Source: an uncultured Lachnospiraceae bacterium (GTDB lineage: Bacteria > Bacillota > Clostridia > Lachnospirales > Lachnospiraceae). From it: a stretch of DNA of 64,000 nt. The position numbers were made by a program, and so were the translations under genes. The notes under the pieces were generated by a model. That model made no database searches, had not been told where the DNA came from, and worked only from the letters and a program-made list of their open reading frames with translations. The stretch is from NCBI GenBank assembly GCA_902801515.1, contig CADCII010000001.1:1-64000 (forward strand). The letters run 5' to 3'. This document shows positions 33,907-43,020 of this stretch, in pieces (within the stretch, counting starts at the first letter, position 1; each line of letters opens with the position of its first letter).

Positions 33907-34788
33907 ATGAAAAGAAATACTATGTCTTACAAGGTCAGACAGTACCTCATGTTTGCCGGTCCCGCGACGCTTTTATTCTGTGGTGTTGTTGTCATTCCTC
34001 TGATCTATGGTCTGTATCTGACCTTTACCAGCTGGGACGGCATCTCCACAACAAAACCGTTTGTAGGATTTGCCAACTATGCAGCGGCATTCGGCGATGG
34101 GGACTTCTGGGTTGCTTTGGGCAGAACACTGATCTACTCAGCGATCGCAGTCATACTGGTAAACGTAGTAGCATTCCTTCTGGCTTACATGGTCACAAGA
34201 GGAATCAAGGGACAGAACTTCTTCCGCGCAGGTTTCTTCATTCCGAACCTGATCGGCGGTATCGTTCTCGGTTATATCTGGCAGTTTGTTTTCAATAAGG
34301 CGTTCACCGCAATCGGTGCAAACCTGAACATCGGCTTCCTGAAGAACTCATGGCTCAGTACGCCTCACGGCGCAATGGCATGTATGATCATCGTAGCTGT
34401 CTGGCAGTATGCAGGCTACATGATGCTGATCTATGTCGCAGGGTTCATGAGTGTATCCAAGAGCCTGATCGAGGCTGCTCAGATTGACGGGTGCACACAG
34501 TCACAGGCGACCTGGAAGGTCATTGTACCTCTGATGAGAGCTTCCTTCGTACAGTGCCTGTTCCTGACCATCACAAGATGCTTCATGGTCTACGATGTCA
34601 ACCTGTCTTTGACAAACGGCGAACCTTACAATTCGTCAGTCATGGCAGCAATGCATGTCTACCGCACCGCATTCACCAACCGTGCGTTTGGTACCGGTCA
34701 GGCGGAGGCATTGATCCTGTTCATTGTCTGCGCGATCGTAGGAGTCACGCAGGTCTACATCGGACGTAAAGGGGAGGTGGCTGCGTAA
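33907..34788 (+). CDS. sugar ABC transporter permease (MalF type)
   Basis: A 293-residue permease with six predicted membrane helices. The EAA-type loop IEAAQIDGCTQSQATWKVIVPLM contacts the ATPase. ATG 33907 follows AGGGAG; the ATG at 33883 lacks a site. The stop codon overlaps the ATG of the next permease (TAATG), a sign of coupled translation. It forms a transmembrane pair with the following gene to carry the sugar bound by the protein at 32560. Confidence 0.92.
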   Translation: MKRNTMSYKVRQYLMFAGPATLLFCGVVVIPLIYGLYLTFTSWDGISTTKPFVGFANYAAAFGDGDFWVALGRTLIYSAIAVILVNVVAFLLAYMVTRGIKGQNFFRAGFFIPNLIGGIVLGYIWQFVFNKAFTAIGANLNIGFLKNSWLSTPHGAMACMIIVAVWQYAGYMMLIYVAGFMSVSKSLIEAAQIDGCTQSQATWKVIVPLMRASFVQCLFLTITRCFMVYDVNLSLTNGEPYNSSVMAAMHVYRTAFTNRAFGTGQAEALILFIVCAIVGVTQVYIGRKGEVAA

Positions 34789-35657
34789 TGTATGAACTTG
34801 AAAATGCAAAGGCGGCTCGCCACAGAAAGATTGTTAATGTAATCATGTGGGTTGTCCTTCTGGTTCTGTTTATCGCATTTATCTTTCCGTTCATTATCGC
34901 ACTGCTGAACGTGTTCAAGGCAAATGCGGATATCAACCGTTTCCCGCTCGCTCTTGTCGGACCGCGTAAAGGATTTATCCTCAGCAACTTCCCGACTGCC
35001 ATGACCAAGATGCATTTCTGGAGAGTGTTCGGAAACTCTGCGATCATCACGGTGACTTCAACGGTGCTCACCTTGCTCTTCGCAGGCATGTGCGCATTCG
35101 TCGTTACCCGTAATGACTGGGTGGCGTGCCGGCTGATCTTTGCCCTTATGATCGCGTCCATGGTCATTCCGTTCCAGGTTCTGATGATCCCGATCGTCTC
35201 CATCTATGGCGGCACGCTGAATCTGCTGAACCACAGACTGACACTGATCCTGATGCATACTGGATTCTCTGTATCGATGGCTACATTCATGTACAGTGGT
35301 GCAATCAAGACAAACATTCCTCTGGAACTTGAGGAAGCGGCTCTGATCGATGGCTGTACCAGATGGCAGACCTACTGGAAGGTAGTGTATCCGCTGCTTG
35401 GGCCGACGACCGCAACCGTTGCGATCATCGATGCCATGGCATTCTGGAATGACTATCTGCTTCCGAGCCTGATCCTGACCAAGCAGAATCTGTACACGAT
35501 CCCGATCGCAACACAGATGTTCTACGGTGCTTATGCATCTGACATGGGCTGCATCCTTGCGGCACTGATCCTTGCGATGCTGCCGATCCTGATCCTGTAT
35601 CTGGTCATGCAGAAGTACATCGTCGAGGGTGTCACCTCCGGCGCTGTCAAGGGCTGA
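34788..35657 (+). CDS. sugar ABC transporter permease (MalG type)
   Basis: A 289-residue partner permease with six membrane helices. The cytosolic EAA loop reads LEEAALIDGCTRWQTYWKVVYPLL. Preceded by a one-base overlap with the MalF-type gene and by GGGGAGG. CUT1 systems of this kind normally use a shared ATPase (MsmX/MsmK type) encoded elsewhere, and none is seen between the permeases and GH32 gene. A terminator follows at 35708. Confidence 0.92.
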   Translation: MYELENAKAARHRKIVNVIMWVVLLVLFIAFIFPFIIALLNVFKANADINRFPLALVGPRKGFILSNFPTAMTKMHFWRVFGNSAIITVTSTVLTLLFAGMCAFVVTRNDWVACRLIFALMIASMVIPFQVLMIPIVSIYGGTLNLLNHRLTLILMHTGFSVSMATFMYSGAIKTNIPLELEEAALIDGCTRWQTYWKVVYPLLGPTTATVAIIDAMAFWNDYLLPSLILTKQNLYTIPIATQMFYGAYASDMGCILAALILAMLPILILYLVMQKYIVEGVTSGAVKG

Positions 35658-35707
35658 TGTTTCCGGAAAAATACCGGTAACAGAAAGTAACGACAGTATA
35701 TGAAGCG

Positions 35708-35752
35708 CGGGTGCAGCGGGTTGTTTTATACAGATCCGCTGCACCCGTTTTC
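35708..35752 (+). terminator. terminator after ABC permeases
   Basis: A perfect 12-bp stem (35708-35719 with 35736-35747) followed by TTTTCTCTC. It separates the uptake operon from the GH32 gene, so hydrolase expression needs read-through or its own promoter. Confidence 0.85.
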
Positions 35753-35829
35753 TCTCTTAGTGAGGGAGTCCCGCCTTTTGGGGCAGTGGGCAGCTTGAAT
35801 TTGCGATAGATTCTGCATGGGAGAGAAAG

Positions 35830-37323
35830 ATGAAGACCAGCGATAAACTGCTTAAAGTCAGAGAATATGAAGAGGAAATGGGAAACCGTATCCCTAAGGA
35901 AGACAGGCCGGCATTTCATCTGTCCAGCCGGGTGGGCTGGATGAATGATCCCAACGGGTTCTCATTTTATCAGGGAAAATACCACCTCTTTTATCAGTAC
36001 TACCCCTACAATACAGTGTGGGGACCCTGTCACTGGGGACATGCCGTGTCGGAGGATCTTATTCACTGGGAGTATCTGCCGGCTGCACTGGCTCCGGATG
36101 AGGAATATGACGCGGACGGATGTTTTTCGGGTTCGGCAGTCACCCTTCCTGACGGAAGCCAGATGCTGATCTATACCGGTGTAGTGCGCAAAGAGCTGGA
36201 GGACGGAGGCATCCGTGAGATCCAGCATCAGTGCCTTGCCTTCGGGGACGGCATGCATTACGAGAAATACGAAGGCAATCCGATCCTCACAAAGCAGGAT
36301 CTGCCTGAGGACTGCAGTCCCTATGATTTCCGTGATCCGAGCATCTCCGTAGCGGATGACGGAACCTACCAGATCGTCACCTGCTGCGGTACACCGAACC
36401 GTGACGCGAGGATCGTCAGGTTTACAAGTCCGGACGCGATCAACTGGAGCCGCGGCAAGACTGTGATCCAGAACAACGAGCGGTTCGGGAAGGTATGGGA
36501 GTGCCCGGATCTGTTCAGGATGGGGGATAAATGGGTCCTCCTGTGCAGTCCCATGGACATGCTTCCGGAGGGATTTGAGTACCATAACGGGAACGGGACA
36601 CTGTGCCTGATCGGCGACTATGATGAATCTGCTGAAGTGTTCACTCCCCAGCATGATCAGTCCATTGACTACGGGATCGATTTCTACGCGACGCAGACGA
36701 TCGTCACGCCGGACGGAAGGCGGATCATGATGGCGTGGATGCAGAACTGGGATACGACCCCGGGATACCGTCTGGATCCGACTACGTGGTTCGGACAGAT
36801 GACCGTTCCAAGAGAACTGTCGGTCAGGGACGGCAGGCTCTATCAGTGGCCGGTGCGTGAACTGGAAGAGATACGGCAGAACCGGATCAGCTTTGAAAAT
36901 GTGTACGTCAGCGGTGAGATGGAGCTGGAAGGCGTCCGGGGAAGGATGGTTGACCTCGAGATCAGCATCCGTTCTGCGGATCCTGAACAGGTATATGAGA
37001 AGTTCACCATCAAGTTTGCGGCAGGCGGCCGTTATTATACGATGCTGAGCTATCATCCCAGAGATCAGATCATGAAGATCGACAGGAAGTTCTCAGGTTC
37101 CAGAAGGGCGATCATCCACCAGAGAAGGGCGTTGGTACCGTCTCAGAACGGGGAGATCAGGATCCGGCTGCTTCTGGACCGCTACAGTGCGGAAGCATTC
37201 TTAAATGAAGGTGCCCAGACGATCACTGCGAATCTGTATACCGATATGGGTGCTCAGAGAATCACTTTTACCGCACAGGGAGCGGTATCCATGGATCTGG
37301 TGAAATATGACCTTGTTCCGTGA
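35830..37323 (+). CDS. glycoside hydrolase family 32 (sucrose/fructan hydrolase)
   Basis: A 497-residue beta-fructosidase without signal peptide, so it acts in the cytosol on imported sugar. The catalytic nucleophile is Asp 40 in WMNDPNGF, the transition-state Asp is in the FRDPS box (~residue 168) and the acid/base Glu is in WECPDLF (~226). The C-terminal ~150 residues form the beta-sandwich domain. It releases fructose from sucrose, kestose or inulin-type oligosaccharides; which one cannot be decided. GGGAGAG precedes ATG 35830. No phosphotransferase gene is near, which favours hydrolysis of unphosphorylated sugar. Confidence 0.93.
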   Translation: MKTSDKLLKVREYEEEMGNRIPKEDRPAFHLSSRVGWMNDPNGFSFYQGKYHLFYQYYPYNTVWGPCHWGHAVSEDLIHWEYLPAALAPDEEYDADGCFSGSAVTLPDGSQMLIYTGVVRKELEDGGIREIQHQCLAFGDGMHYEKYEGNPILTKQDLPEDCSPYDFRDPSISVADDGTYQIVTCCGTPNRDARIVRFTSPDAINWSRGKTVIQNNERFGKVWECPDLFRMGDKWVLLCSPMDMLPEGFEYHNGNGTLCLIGDYDESAEVFTPQHDQSIDYGIDFYATQTIVTPDGRRIMMAWMQNWDTTPGYRLDPTTWFGQMTVPRELSVRDGRLYQWPVRELEEIRQNRISFENVYVSGEMELEGVRGRMVDLEISIRSADPEQVYEKFTIKFAAGGRYYTMLSYHPRDQIMKIDRKFSGSRRAIIHQRRALVPSQNGEIRIRLLLDRYSAEAFLNEGAQTITANLYTDMGAQRITFTAQGAVSMDLVKYDLVP

Positions 37324-37395
37324 CAAAGACATATCCAGGCAACGGTATAAACCTGCAGCCTGAACATCCAACATGAGCTTACAGCCAGAAACTGC

Positions 37396-37437
37396 AGCCT
37401 CTGACATCGCCGCAAACGGTGTCAGGGGCTCATTTTT
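37396..37437 (+). terminator. terminator after GH32 gene
   Basis: AGCCTCTGACA (37396-37406) pairs with TGTCAGGGGCT (37420-37430, one G-U), then CATTTTTATG. Confidence 0.8.
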
Positions 37438-37553
37438 ATGTTATACTGTGCGGAGTGCGCAGTTGAAGTCAGGCGGTTTAAGCTGCCGCGCTCAGGCGCA
37501 ATTGTGTCAGGGTATAATTGACAATCGGGAAAAACGAGAAAGGGTATATCTGT

Positions 37554-38294
37554 ATGGGTCCAGCAGGAACACAGGTCAGGGACAGAGAGCAGTTTGAACG
37601 TACACGCCTTCTGTTCGGGGACGCGGGTATGGAGCGCCTGTATGCAGCGAAGGTCGCAATCTTCGGTATCGGCGGAGTCGGAGGCTATGTGGCGGAGGCG
37701 CTTGCAAGATGCGGCGTCGGCTTTCTGGTGCTGGTGGATCACGATACGGTATCTGTGACAAACCTGAACCGCCAGATCATAGCGCTGCACAGTACCATCG
37801 GAAGAAATAAAGTGGACGTGATGGCTGAGAGGATCGCGGATATCAATCCCTGTGCGAAGGTGGAGGCGAGGTGCTGTTTTTATCTGCCTGAGAATGCGGA
37901 TGAGTTTGATTTTTCCTCCTATTCCTATGTGGTGGACGCTGTAGATACGGTCACAGCGAAACTGGAGATTATACAGAGAGCAAAAGACTGCGGCATACCG
38001 GTGATCAGCAGTATGGGTGCAGGCAACAAGACAGATCCTTCCCTGTTCCGGGTTTCAGACATCTATAAGACTTCGGTCTGCCCTCTTGCGAAGGTAATGC
38101 GCAGAGAATGCAGGAAGAGGGGGATACAGGATCTTAAAGTGGTATGGTCTCCGGAAGAGCCGTTGCTTCCGCTGGAGGAACTCAGAGACGGACGGGGAGT
38201 AAAAGTGATTCCTGGAAGCACTGCTTTTGTGCCTTCAGCAGCCGGCCTGGTCCTGGCGTCGGAAGTGGTGAAAGACCTGGTAAAGGGGATATGA
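37554..38294 (+). CDS. tcdA: tRNA threonylcarbamoyladenosine dehydratase
   Basis: A 246-residue ThiF/MoeB-like ATP-dependent enzyme that turns t6A37 of tRNA into the cyclic form ct6A. The nucleotide-binding loop GIGGVGGYVAEALARCGVG, the NLNRQIIAL arginine-containing motif and SSMGAGNKTDPS are typical; the conserved C-terminal pair of the E1-like zinc site is absent, as in TcdA. ATG 37554 with GAAAGG upstream. A TATAAT at 37512 may be the -10. Cytosolic. It functions in the same tRNA position as trmO (10.3 kb). Confidence 0.92.
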   Translation: MGPAGTQVRDREQFERTRLLFGDAGMERLYAAKVAIFGIGGVGGYVAEALARCGVGFLVLVDHDTVSVTNLNRQIIALHSTIGRNKVDVMAERIADINPCAKVEARCCFYLPENADEFDFSSYSYVVDAVDTVTAKLEIIQRAKDCGIPVISSMGAGNKTDPSLFRVSDIYKTSVCPLAKVMRRECRKRGIQDLKVVWSPEEPLLPLEELRDGRGVKVIPGSTAFVPSAAGLVLASEVVKDLVKGI

Positions 38295-38340
38295 ATGAAG
38301 ATTACGGCTGCTGCAGCCATGACATCTATGGAGAGGCTTT

Positions 38341-39147
38341 ATGATCGTTTCTGAATTATTAGTCTTATTTATTTTCTACAGTTTTCTGGGGTGGATCTGG
38401 GAGACTGTCTACTGTACGGTCCAGAATGGTCATTTCCAGAGCAGAGGGTTTCTGTTCGGACCAGTCTGCCCGATCTATGGATTCAGCATACTGACAGTAC
38501 AGCTGATATGCCGCTACGGGCGCGGAGTGATCAGTCCGGAGACGCCTGCCTGGAAGGTGTTCCTTATCTGCGCTGCGGGAAGTGCGGTGGTGGAGTATTC
38601 GACAAGCTGGTATCTGGAGAAGCGTTTTCACGCCAGATGGTGGGATTACGGCAATCTGCCGCTGAATCTGAACGGAAGGATCTGTCTGCCGGTTACGCTG
38701 TGTTTCGGCGCAGGCGGAGTGGTGATCGTCCGCTATATCCTTCCTGTGTTTGAAAAGACAGGCAGCAGGATTCCGCCGCTTGCGTGGGAAACTCTGTCAC
38801 TGATATTGATGGCGTTGTTTGCGGCGGACTTCGCGCTGACTGAAGCAGAACTGAACAGTCTTCTTCAGAGGATCGAGTCTGTTGAAAATGAATTCAGCAG
38901 CCGCGCAGAGAATCTCTATACTGCTGTCGCCGGAACGCCGCAGCAGGTCGGCTCGAAACTGAAAGGGCTTGAGGAAGAATTCCGGTCAAGGCTGTACAGT
39001 GCGGCAAGCGGCCTGAATGTAAGGCAGAAGCATATTATGAAGAACATCCGGTCGTTCAGGCCGGGTAAGGTTTACCGCTATTCTCTGCATGCCGGACAGA
39101 AACTGAAGGAGGCTCTTGCCCAGATCAGACGCCCGGGCAGAAGGTAG
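38341..39147 (+). CDS. CmpB-like putative ABC transporter membrane protein (type IV)
   Basis: A 268-residue membrane protein. The start MIVSELLVLFIFYSFLGWIW followed by ETVYCTVQNGHFQSRGFLFGPVCPIYGF is the hallmark of the CmpB-like (putative ABC-transporter type IV) family, with about five to six helices in the first 165 residues. The C-terminal ~100 residues are a soluble, Arg-rich helical tail. No ATPase of a matching type is adjacent. It begins 46 bp after tcdA with GAGAGG upstream. The transport role is assigned by family name only. Confidence 0.85.
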   Translation: MIVSELLVLFIFYSFLGWIWETVYCTVQNGHFQSRGFLFGPVCPIYGFSILTVQLICRYGRGVISPETPAWKVFLICAAGSAVVEYSTSWYLEKRFHARWWDYGNLPLNLNGRICLPVTLCFGAGGVVIVRYILPVFEKTGSRIPPLAWETLSLILMALFAADFALTEAELNSLLQRIESVENEFSSRAENLYTAVAGTPQQVGSKLKGLEEEFRSRLYSAASGLNVRQKHIMKNIRSFRPGKVYRYSLHAGQKLKEALAQIRRPGRR

Positions 39148-39169
39148 TGCTGTGCCGCGGAGAATCTCC

Positions 39170-39198
39170 TTGATTCTTACAGTGGAAAACGATAAGAT
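39170..39198 (+). promoter_or_regulatory. sigma-A promoter of the sufCB-trmD-hflX operon
   Basis: TTGATT (39170-39175), 17-bp spacer, TAAGAT (39193-39198). The leader is about 77 nt; no IscR or Fur-like palindrome is seen. Confidence 0.6.
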
Positions 39199-39281
39199 AT
39201 GGGATGGCCATCAGACCTGATTCATGGCCTGAAATTGACAGTAAAATGAATGCTCTGAGGCATTAACAAGGAGGAGCTGAA

Positions 39282-40025
39282 ATGCTCGAGTTAAAGAATG
39301 TTTCATTTGCGGTTGACGGGGATGACGGGGAGAAAGAGATCGTCCGCAATCTGAGTATGACCGTAGATGACGGAAAGTTTGTTGTGATCACCGGGCCCAA
39401 CGGGGGCGGAAAATCAACACTTGCAAAGCTGATCGCCGGTATCGAGAAGCCCTCTGAGGGGCAGATCCTTTTGGACGGAAAGGATATCACAGACCTCGGG
39501 ATCACTGAGAGAGCGAACCTGGGAATCGGTTACGCGTTCCAGCAGCCTGTGAAGTTTAAGGGAATCCGTGTGTTTGACCTGCTGAAGATCGCTTCGGGAC
39601 AGACGATCACGATCAAGGAAGCGTGTTCCTTCCTCTCTGAAGTGGGACTGTGCGCCAAGGATTATATTGAGCGTGACGTAAACGCGTCTCTGTCCGGCGG
39701 AGAACTTAAGAGGATTGAGATCGCAACGGTGCTGGCGAGGAAGACACGCCTGTCGGTTTTTGACGAGCCGGAAGCGGGAATCGATCTGTGGAGTTTTCAG
39801 AACCTGGTGCGGATCTTTGAGAAGATGCAGACGGAGACCAGGGACAGCGCGATCCTTGTGATCTCTCACCAGGAGAGGATCCTGAATATCGCAGATGAGA
39901 TCATAGTGCTCAGCGGGGGCAGGATCGAGCATCAGGGCAGCAGGGATGAGGTTCTGCCGAAGATCCTCGGAACAGAAGCCGCGGTTGACGCATGCTCCAG
40001 ACTGAATGGACAGGAGGTGATCTGA
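39282..40025 (+). CDS. SufC-like Fe-S assembly ATPase
   Basis: A 247-residue ABC ATPase. Walker A is GPNGGGKST (~36-44), signature LSGGELKRIEIA, Walker B LSVFDEPEAGID with catalytic Glu, and a SufC-type C-terminus (SHQERILNIADEIIVLSGG). SufC drives the scaffold for Fe-S clusters in the cytosol. It starts after AAGGAGG and its TGA precedes the SufB-like gene by one base. SufS, SufU and a second scaffold gene are not present here. Transporter roles are less likely because its neighbour is a SufB-like protein, not a permease. Confidence 0.87.
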   Translation: MLELKNVSFAVDGDDGEKEIVRNLSMTVDDGKFVVITGPNGGGKSTLAKLIAGIEKPSEGQILLDGKDITDLGITERANLGIGYAFQQPVKFKGIRVFDLLKIASGQTITIKEACSFLSEVGLCAKDYIERDVNASLSGGELKRIEIATVLARKTRLSVFDEPEAGIDLWSFQNLVRIFEKMQTETRDSAILVISHQERILNIADEIIVLSGGRIEHQGSRDEVLPKILGTEAAVDACSRLNGQEVI

Positions 40026-40026
40026 T

Positions 40027-40953
40027 ATGCTGCAGATGGATGAGATACAGAAGAGACTCCTGGATGAAGTTGCAGGTCTGCATGATGTTCCGACAGGCGC
40101 CTACAATCTGCGGGCGAACGGAACTTCCGTGGGAAGACAGAGTACCGCAAGCATTGACATCGAATCAAAAGAAGACGGAAGCGGACTTGAGATCACCGTG
40201 AAGGACGGGACTAAGAACGAGAGTATCCACATTCCGGTCGTGCTGAGCGCAAGCGGCCTGACAGAGACGGTCTACAATGATTTCCATGTGGGCGACGACT
40301 GCGACGTACTGATCATAGCCGGCTGCGGCATTGACAACTGCGGCAGGCAGGATTCCGAACATGACGGAATCCACCGTTTCTGGGTCGGAAAGAATTCAAA
40401 AGTTAAATATGTAGAGAAGCACTATGGCTCCGGTGACGGAGAGGGCAAACGCATCCTCAATCCGGTGACGGAAGTGTATATGGATGACGGAAGCTCCATG
40501 GAGATGGAGATGGTACAGATCAAAGGCGTGGACTCCACTGAGAGGAAAACCGTAGCGGAACTTGGGGCGGACTGCCATCTTGTAGTCAGGGAGCGCCTGA
40601 TGACCCACGGAGTCCAGGAAGCGATCAGTGACTATGACGTCAGGCTGAACGGGGATGGCTCCAGTGCGGATATCGTATCCAGAGGCGTAGCAAGAGACCA
40701 CTCCTATCAGAAACTGGACCTGAAGATCGTCGGCAACGCCGAGTGCAGCGGACATACCGAGTGTGATTCCATTATCATGGATGACGGCCGCATCCTTGCG
40801 GTCCCGTCGCTTGAAGCGAACAGCACGGAAGCTGCTCTGATCCACGAGGCTGCCATCGGCAAGATCGCCGGAGAACAGCTTACGAAACTGATGACACTGG
40901 GACTTACCCAGGCTGAGGCAGAGGAACAGATCATCAACGGTTTCCTGAGATAA
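40027..40953 (+). CDS. SufB/SufD-like Fe-S scaffold protein, short form
   Basis: A 308-residue protein that contains only the beta-helix core of the SufB/SufD family; classical SufB is ~480 residues. Conserved parts include KVKYVEKHYGSGDGEGKRIL, AECSGHTECDSIIMDDG (Cys ligand candidates) and the C-terminal HEAAIGKIAGEQL helix with the His of the cluster site. The pair with a single SufC and no SufD, SufS or SufU matches the minimal SUF-like (SMS) type. Its start is one base after the SufC stop. Cysteine source must come from elsewhere. Confidence 0.87.
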   Translation: MLQMDEIQKRLLDEVAGLHDVPTGAYNLRANGTSVGRQSTASIDIESKEDGSGLEITVKDGTKNESIHIPVVLSASGLTETVYNDFHVGDDCDVLIIAGCGIDNCGRQDSEHDGIHRFWVGKNSKVKYVEKHYGSGDGEGKRILNPVTEVYMDDGSSMEMEMVQIKGVDSTERKTVAELGADCHLVVRERLMTHGVQEAISDYDVRLNGDGSSADIVSRGVARDHSYQKLDLKIVGNAECSGHTECDSIIMDDGRILAVPSLEANSTEAALIHEAAIGKIAGEQLTKLMTLGLTQAEAEEQIINGFLR

Positions 40954-40960
40954 CAGAGTG

Positions 40961-41638
40961 ATGAAGATAACAGTTTTGACCATATTCCCTGAGATGTTCG
41001 GGGACTTTCTGAAAGAGCCTGTGATCGCGCGGGCTCTTTCGCGCAATATAGTGCAGATAGAAATCACAGACATCAGAGAGTATGCAGGAGGGAGTTTCCG
41101 TCATATCGATGATGATCCATATGGCGGCGGAGCAGGAATGGTCATGCGGTGCGGGCCGGTCCTGGATGCTCTGGAGAGTGTCCGTACTGAAGGCAGCTAT
41201 ACGGCCGTCATGACTCCGTCAGGCAGGAAGTACACGCAGAAGACCGCCCATGAGTTTGCATCTCTTAAGCACCTGATCCTGATCTGCGGACATTATGAGG
41301 GACTGGATGAGAGAATCCTGAACCATGCGGACGGAGTCTATACGATCGGTGACTATGTCCTGACGGGCGGGGAACTTCCGGCAAAGGTGGTGATGGATTC
41401 AGTGATCCGTCTGCTCCCGGGAGTCCTGCGGAAGGAAGCCACCCAGGAGGAATCCTTCGAAAACGGACTGCTGGAGCATCCTCAGTATACGAAGCCCTCT
41501 GACTGGAAGGGCGAGCGAATTCCTCAGGTTCTTCTGTCGGGAGACCACGCAAGGATCGAGGCTTTCAGGAAACAGGAAGCACTGAGGATCACACAGGAGA
41601 GAAGGCCCGATCTTCTCACACAGAGCGATCCGGACTAA
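40961..41638 (+). CDS. trmD: tRNA (guanine-N1)-methyltransferase TrmD
   Basis: A 225-residue SPOUT enzyme that methylates G37 of tRNAs in the cytosol using SAM. The trefoil-knot segments are visible: ICGHYEGLDERI and YTIGDYVLTGGELPAKVVMD, followed by PQYTKPSDWKGERIPQVLLSG and RPDLL. It starts 7 bp after the SufB-like gene with no strong ribosome site, so expression may rest on translational coupling. The usual partners rpsP, rimM and rplS are not adjacent, which is an unusual location for trmD. Confidence 0.94.
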   Translation: MKITVLTIFPEMFGDFLKEPVIARALSRNIVQIEITDIREYAGGSFRHIDDDPYGGGAGMVMRCGPVLDALESVRTEGSYTAVMTPSGRKYTQKTAHEFASLKHLILICGHYEGLDERILNHADGVYTIGDYVLTGGELPAKVVMDSVIRLLPGVLRKEATQEESFENGLLEHPQYTKPSDWKGERIPQVLLSGDHARIEAFRKQEALRITQERRPDLLTQSDPD

Positions 41639-41675
41639 GAGAATTGATTAAATATGAAGATGTGTAAGGAGATAT

Positions 41676-43007
41676 ATGGCAGATACGATTGAACTGCGCG
41701 CGGAGGCTGAAGAAATGAGCCGTGCGCTTCTGGTCGGAGTATGCACGGGAAGAGAGCATGCTTTCGAAGTCAGCATGAGAGAACTCGGGGAACTTGCCCT
41801 TTCCTGCGGGATCGATCCGGTACGTCAGATGACGCAGAATCTTCCCTGGGAAGACCGGGCAACCTGTGTGGGACCGGGAAAGGTCGCTGAGATCCGGGAG
41901 ATGGCAGACGCCGAAGAGACGGATCTTGTTATATTCAACAATACGCTTTCTCCTTCCCAGATCGTCAATCTGTCGAAGGCACTGGATACAGAAGTGATTG
42001 ACAGGACGGGTCTTATCCTGAGGATATTTGCAGATCACGCAAGATCCAGGGAGGCGCGCATACAGGTTGAATATGCCAGACTGAAGTATATGCTTCCCCG
42101 CCTCGCCGGGCTCCGGCAGAATCTGTCAAGACAGGGCGGAGGCACCGGAGCCAGATCCAACAGAGGTGCCGGTGAGATGCAGATCGAACTGGACCGCCGT
42201 CATATTGAGCGGAAGATGAGCGTTCTTCGCAGGGAACTGGAACAGATAGCCAGGAACCGGGAGGTGCAGCGAAGACAGAGAAGCAGGAATTCTCTTCCGC
42301 TGGTATCTCTGGTCGGGTATACCAACGCAGGGAAGTCTACTCTGATGAACCGCCTGATCGATTCTTCAGCCGGATGGCAGAACGTGCCGGATGAAGAGAA
42401 CCACCGCCATGTGTATGTGGAGGATATGGTCTTTGCCACGCTTGACACGACTGTCCGCAGGATATCGCCTGAGGGCAGGAGAGAATTCCTGCTGTCTGAT
42501 ACAGTAGGACTGATAAATGACCTTCCTACCGCGCTCGTCGAAGCATTTCATTCCACACTGGAAGAAGTGCTGAAGGCAGATCTGATCCTTGAAGTCGTTG
42601 ACGCCTCGGATCCGGAACACGCTATGCACATGGAGGTCACGAAACAGACTCTCGCTGAACTCGGGGCAGGGGATATTCCTCTGATCGAAGTAATGAATAA
42701 ATCCGATCTCTCGGATGACCCGGACAGGGCCGGCAGAGTGACCGGAGGAAACCGTATCTATATATCGGCTGCCGACGGATCGGGGGTTGACGAACTGTTC
42801 AGCCTGATAGATGAGAAATTGTGCGGAGAGCGCATCTGCATGGAACTTCTGATCCCCTATGCGAGGATGGCGGATGCTGATCTGATCCGGAGACAGGGAA
42901 TGATCGAGAAAGAAGAGTATACGGAAGAGGGACTGCGCCTGAAAGCATATCTTGACATGGACCTGCTTCGCAGATGCAGAGAGTATGTGGCAGACGACAG
43001 GCGTTGA
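41676..43007 (+). CDS. hflX: GTPase HflX
   Basis: A 443-residue ribosome-associated GTPase. The N-terminal helical subdomain (LRQNLSRQGGGTGARSNRGA glycine-rich linker) precedes the G domain: G1 GYTNAGKSTLMNRL (~residues 212-225), G3 DTVGLINDLP, G4 NKSDL. HflX splits stalled 70S ribosomes under stress. AAGGAGAT precedes the ATG. It follows trmD by 37 bp and closes the operon; a small hairpin occurs at 43008, between it and the convergent LysR gene. Confidence 0.94.
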   Translation: MADTIELRAEAEEMSRALLVGVCTGREHAFEVSMRELGELALSCGIDPVRQMTQNLPWEDRATCVGPGKVAEIREMADAEETDLVIFNNTLSPSQIVNLSKALDTEVIDRTGLILRIFADHARSREARIQVEYARLKYMLPRLAGLRQNLSRQGGGTGARSNRGAGEMQIELDRRHIERKMSVLRRELEQIARNREVQRRQRSRNSLPLVSLVGYTNAGKSTLMNRLIDSSAGWQNVPDEENHRHVYVEDMVFATLDTTVRRISPEGRREFLLSDTVGLINDLPTALVEAFHSTLEEVLKADLILEVVDASDPEHAMHMEVTKQTLAELGAGDIPLIEVMNKSDLSDDPDRAGRVTGGNRIYISAADGSGVDELFSLIDEKLCGERICMELLIPYARMADADLIRRQGMIEKEEYTEEGLRLKAYLDMDLLRRCREYVADDRR

Positions 43008-43020
43008 GAACCAGGGCTTC

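Noticed and set aside
35784-35805. Third copy of the hairpin element before GH32
   Set aside because: CAGTGGGCAGCTTGAATTTGCG shares 12 contiguous bases with copy A but needs an indel pair and lacks the TTGACAG closing stem; could be chance.
35962-37056. Minus-strand open frame of 364 codons over the GH32 gene
   Set aside because: Antisense shadow of a GH32 gene with intact catalytic motifs; no start signals.
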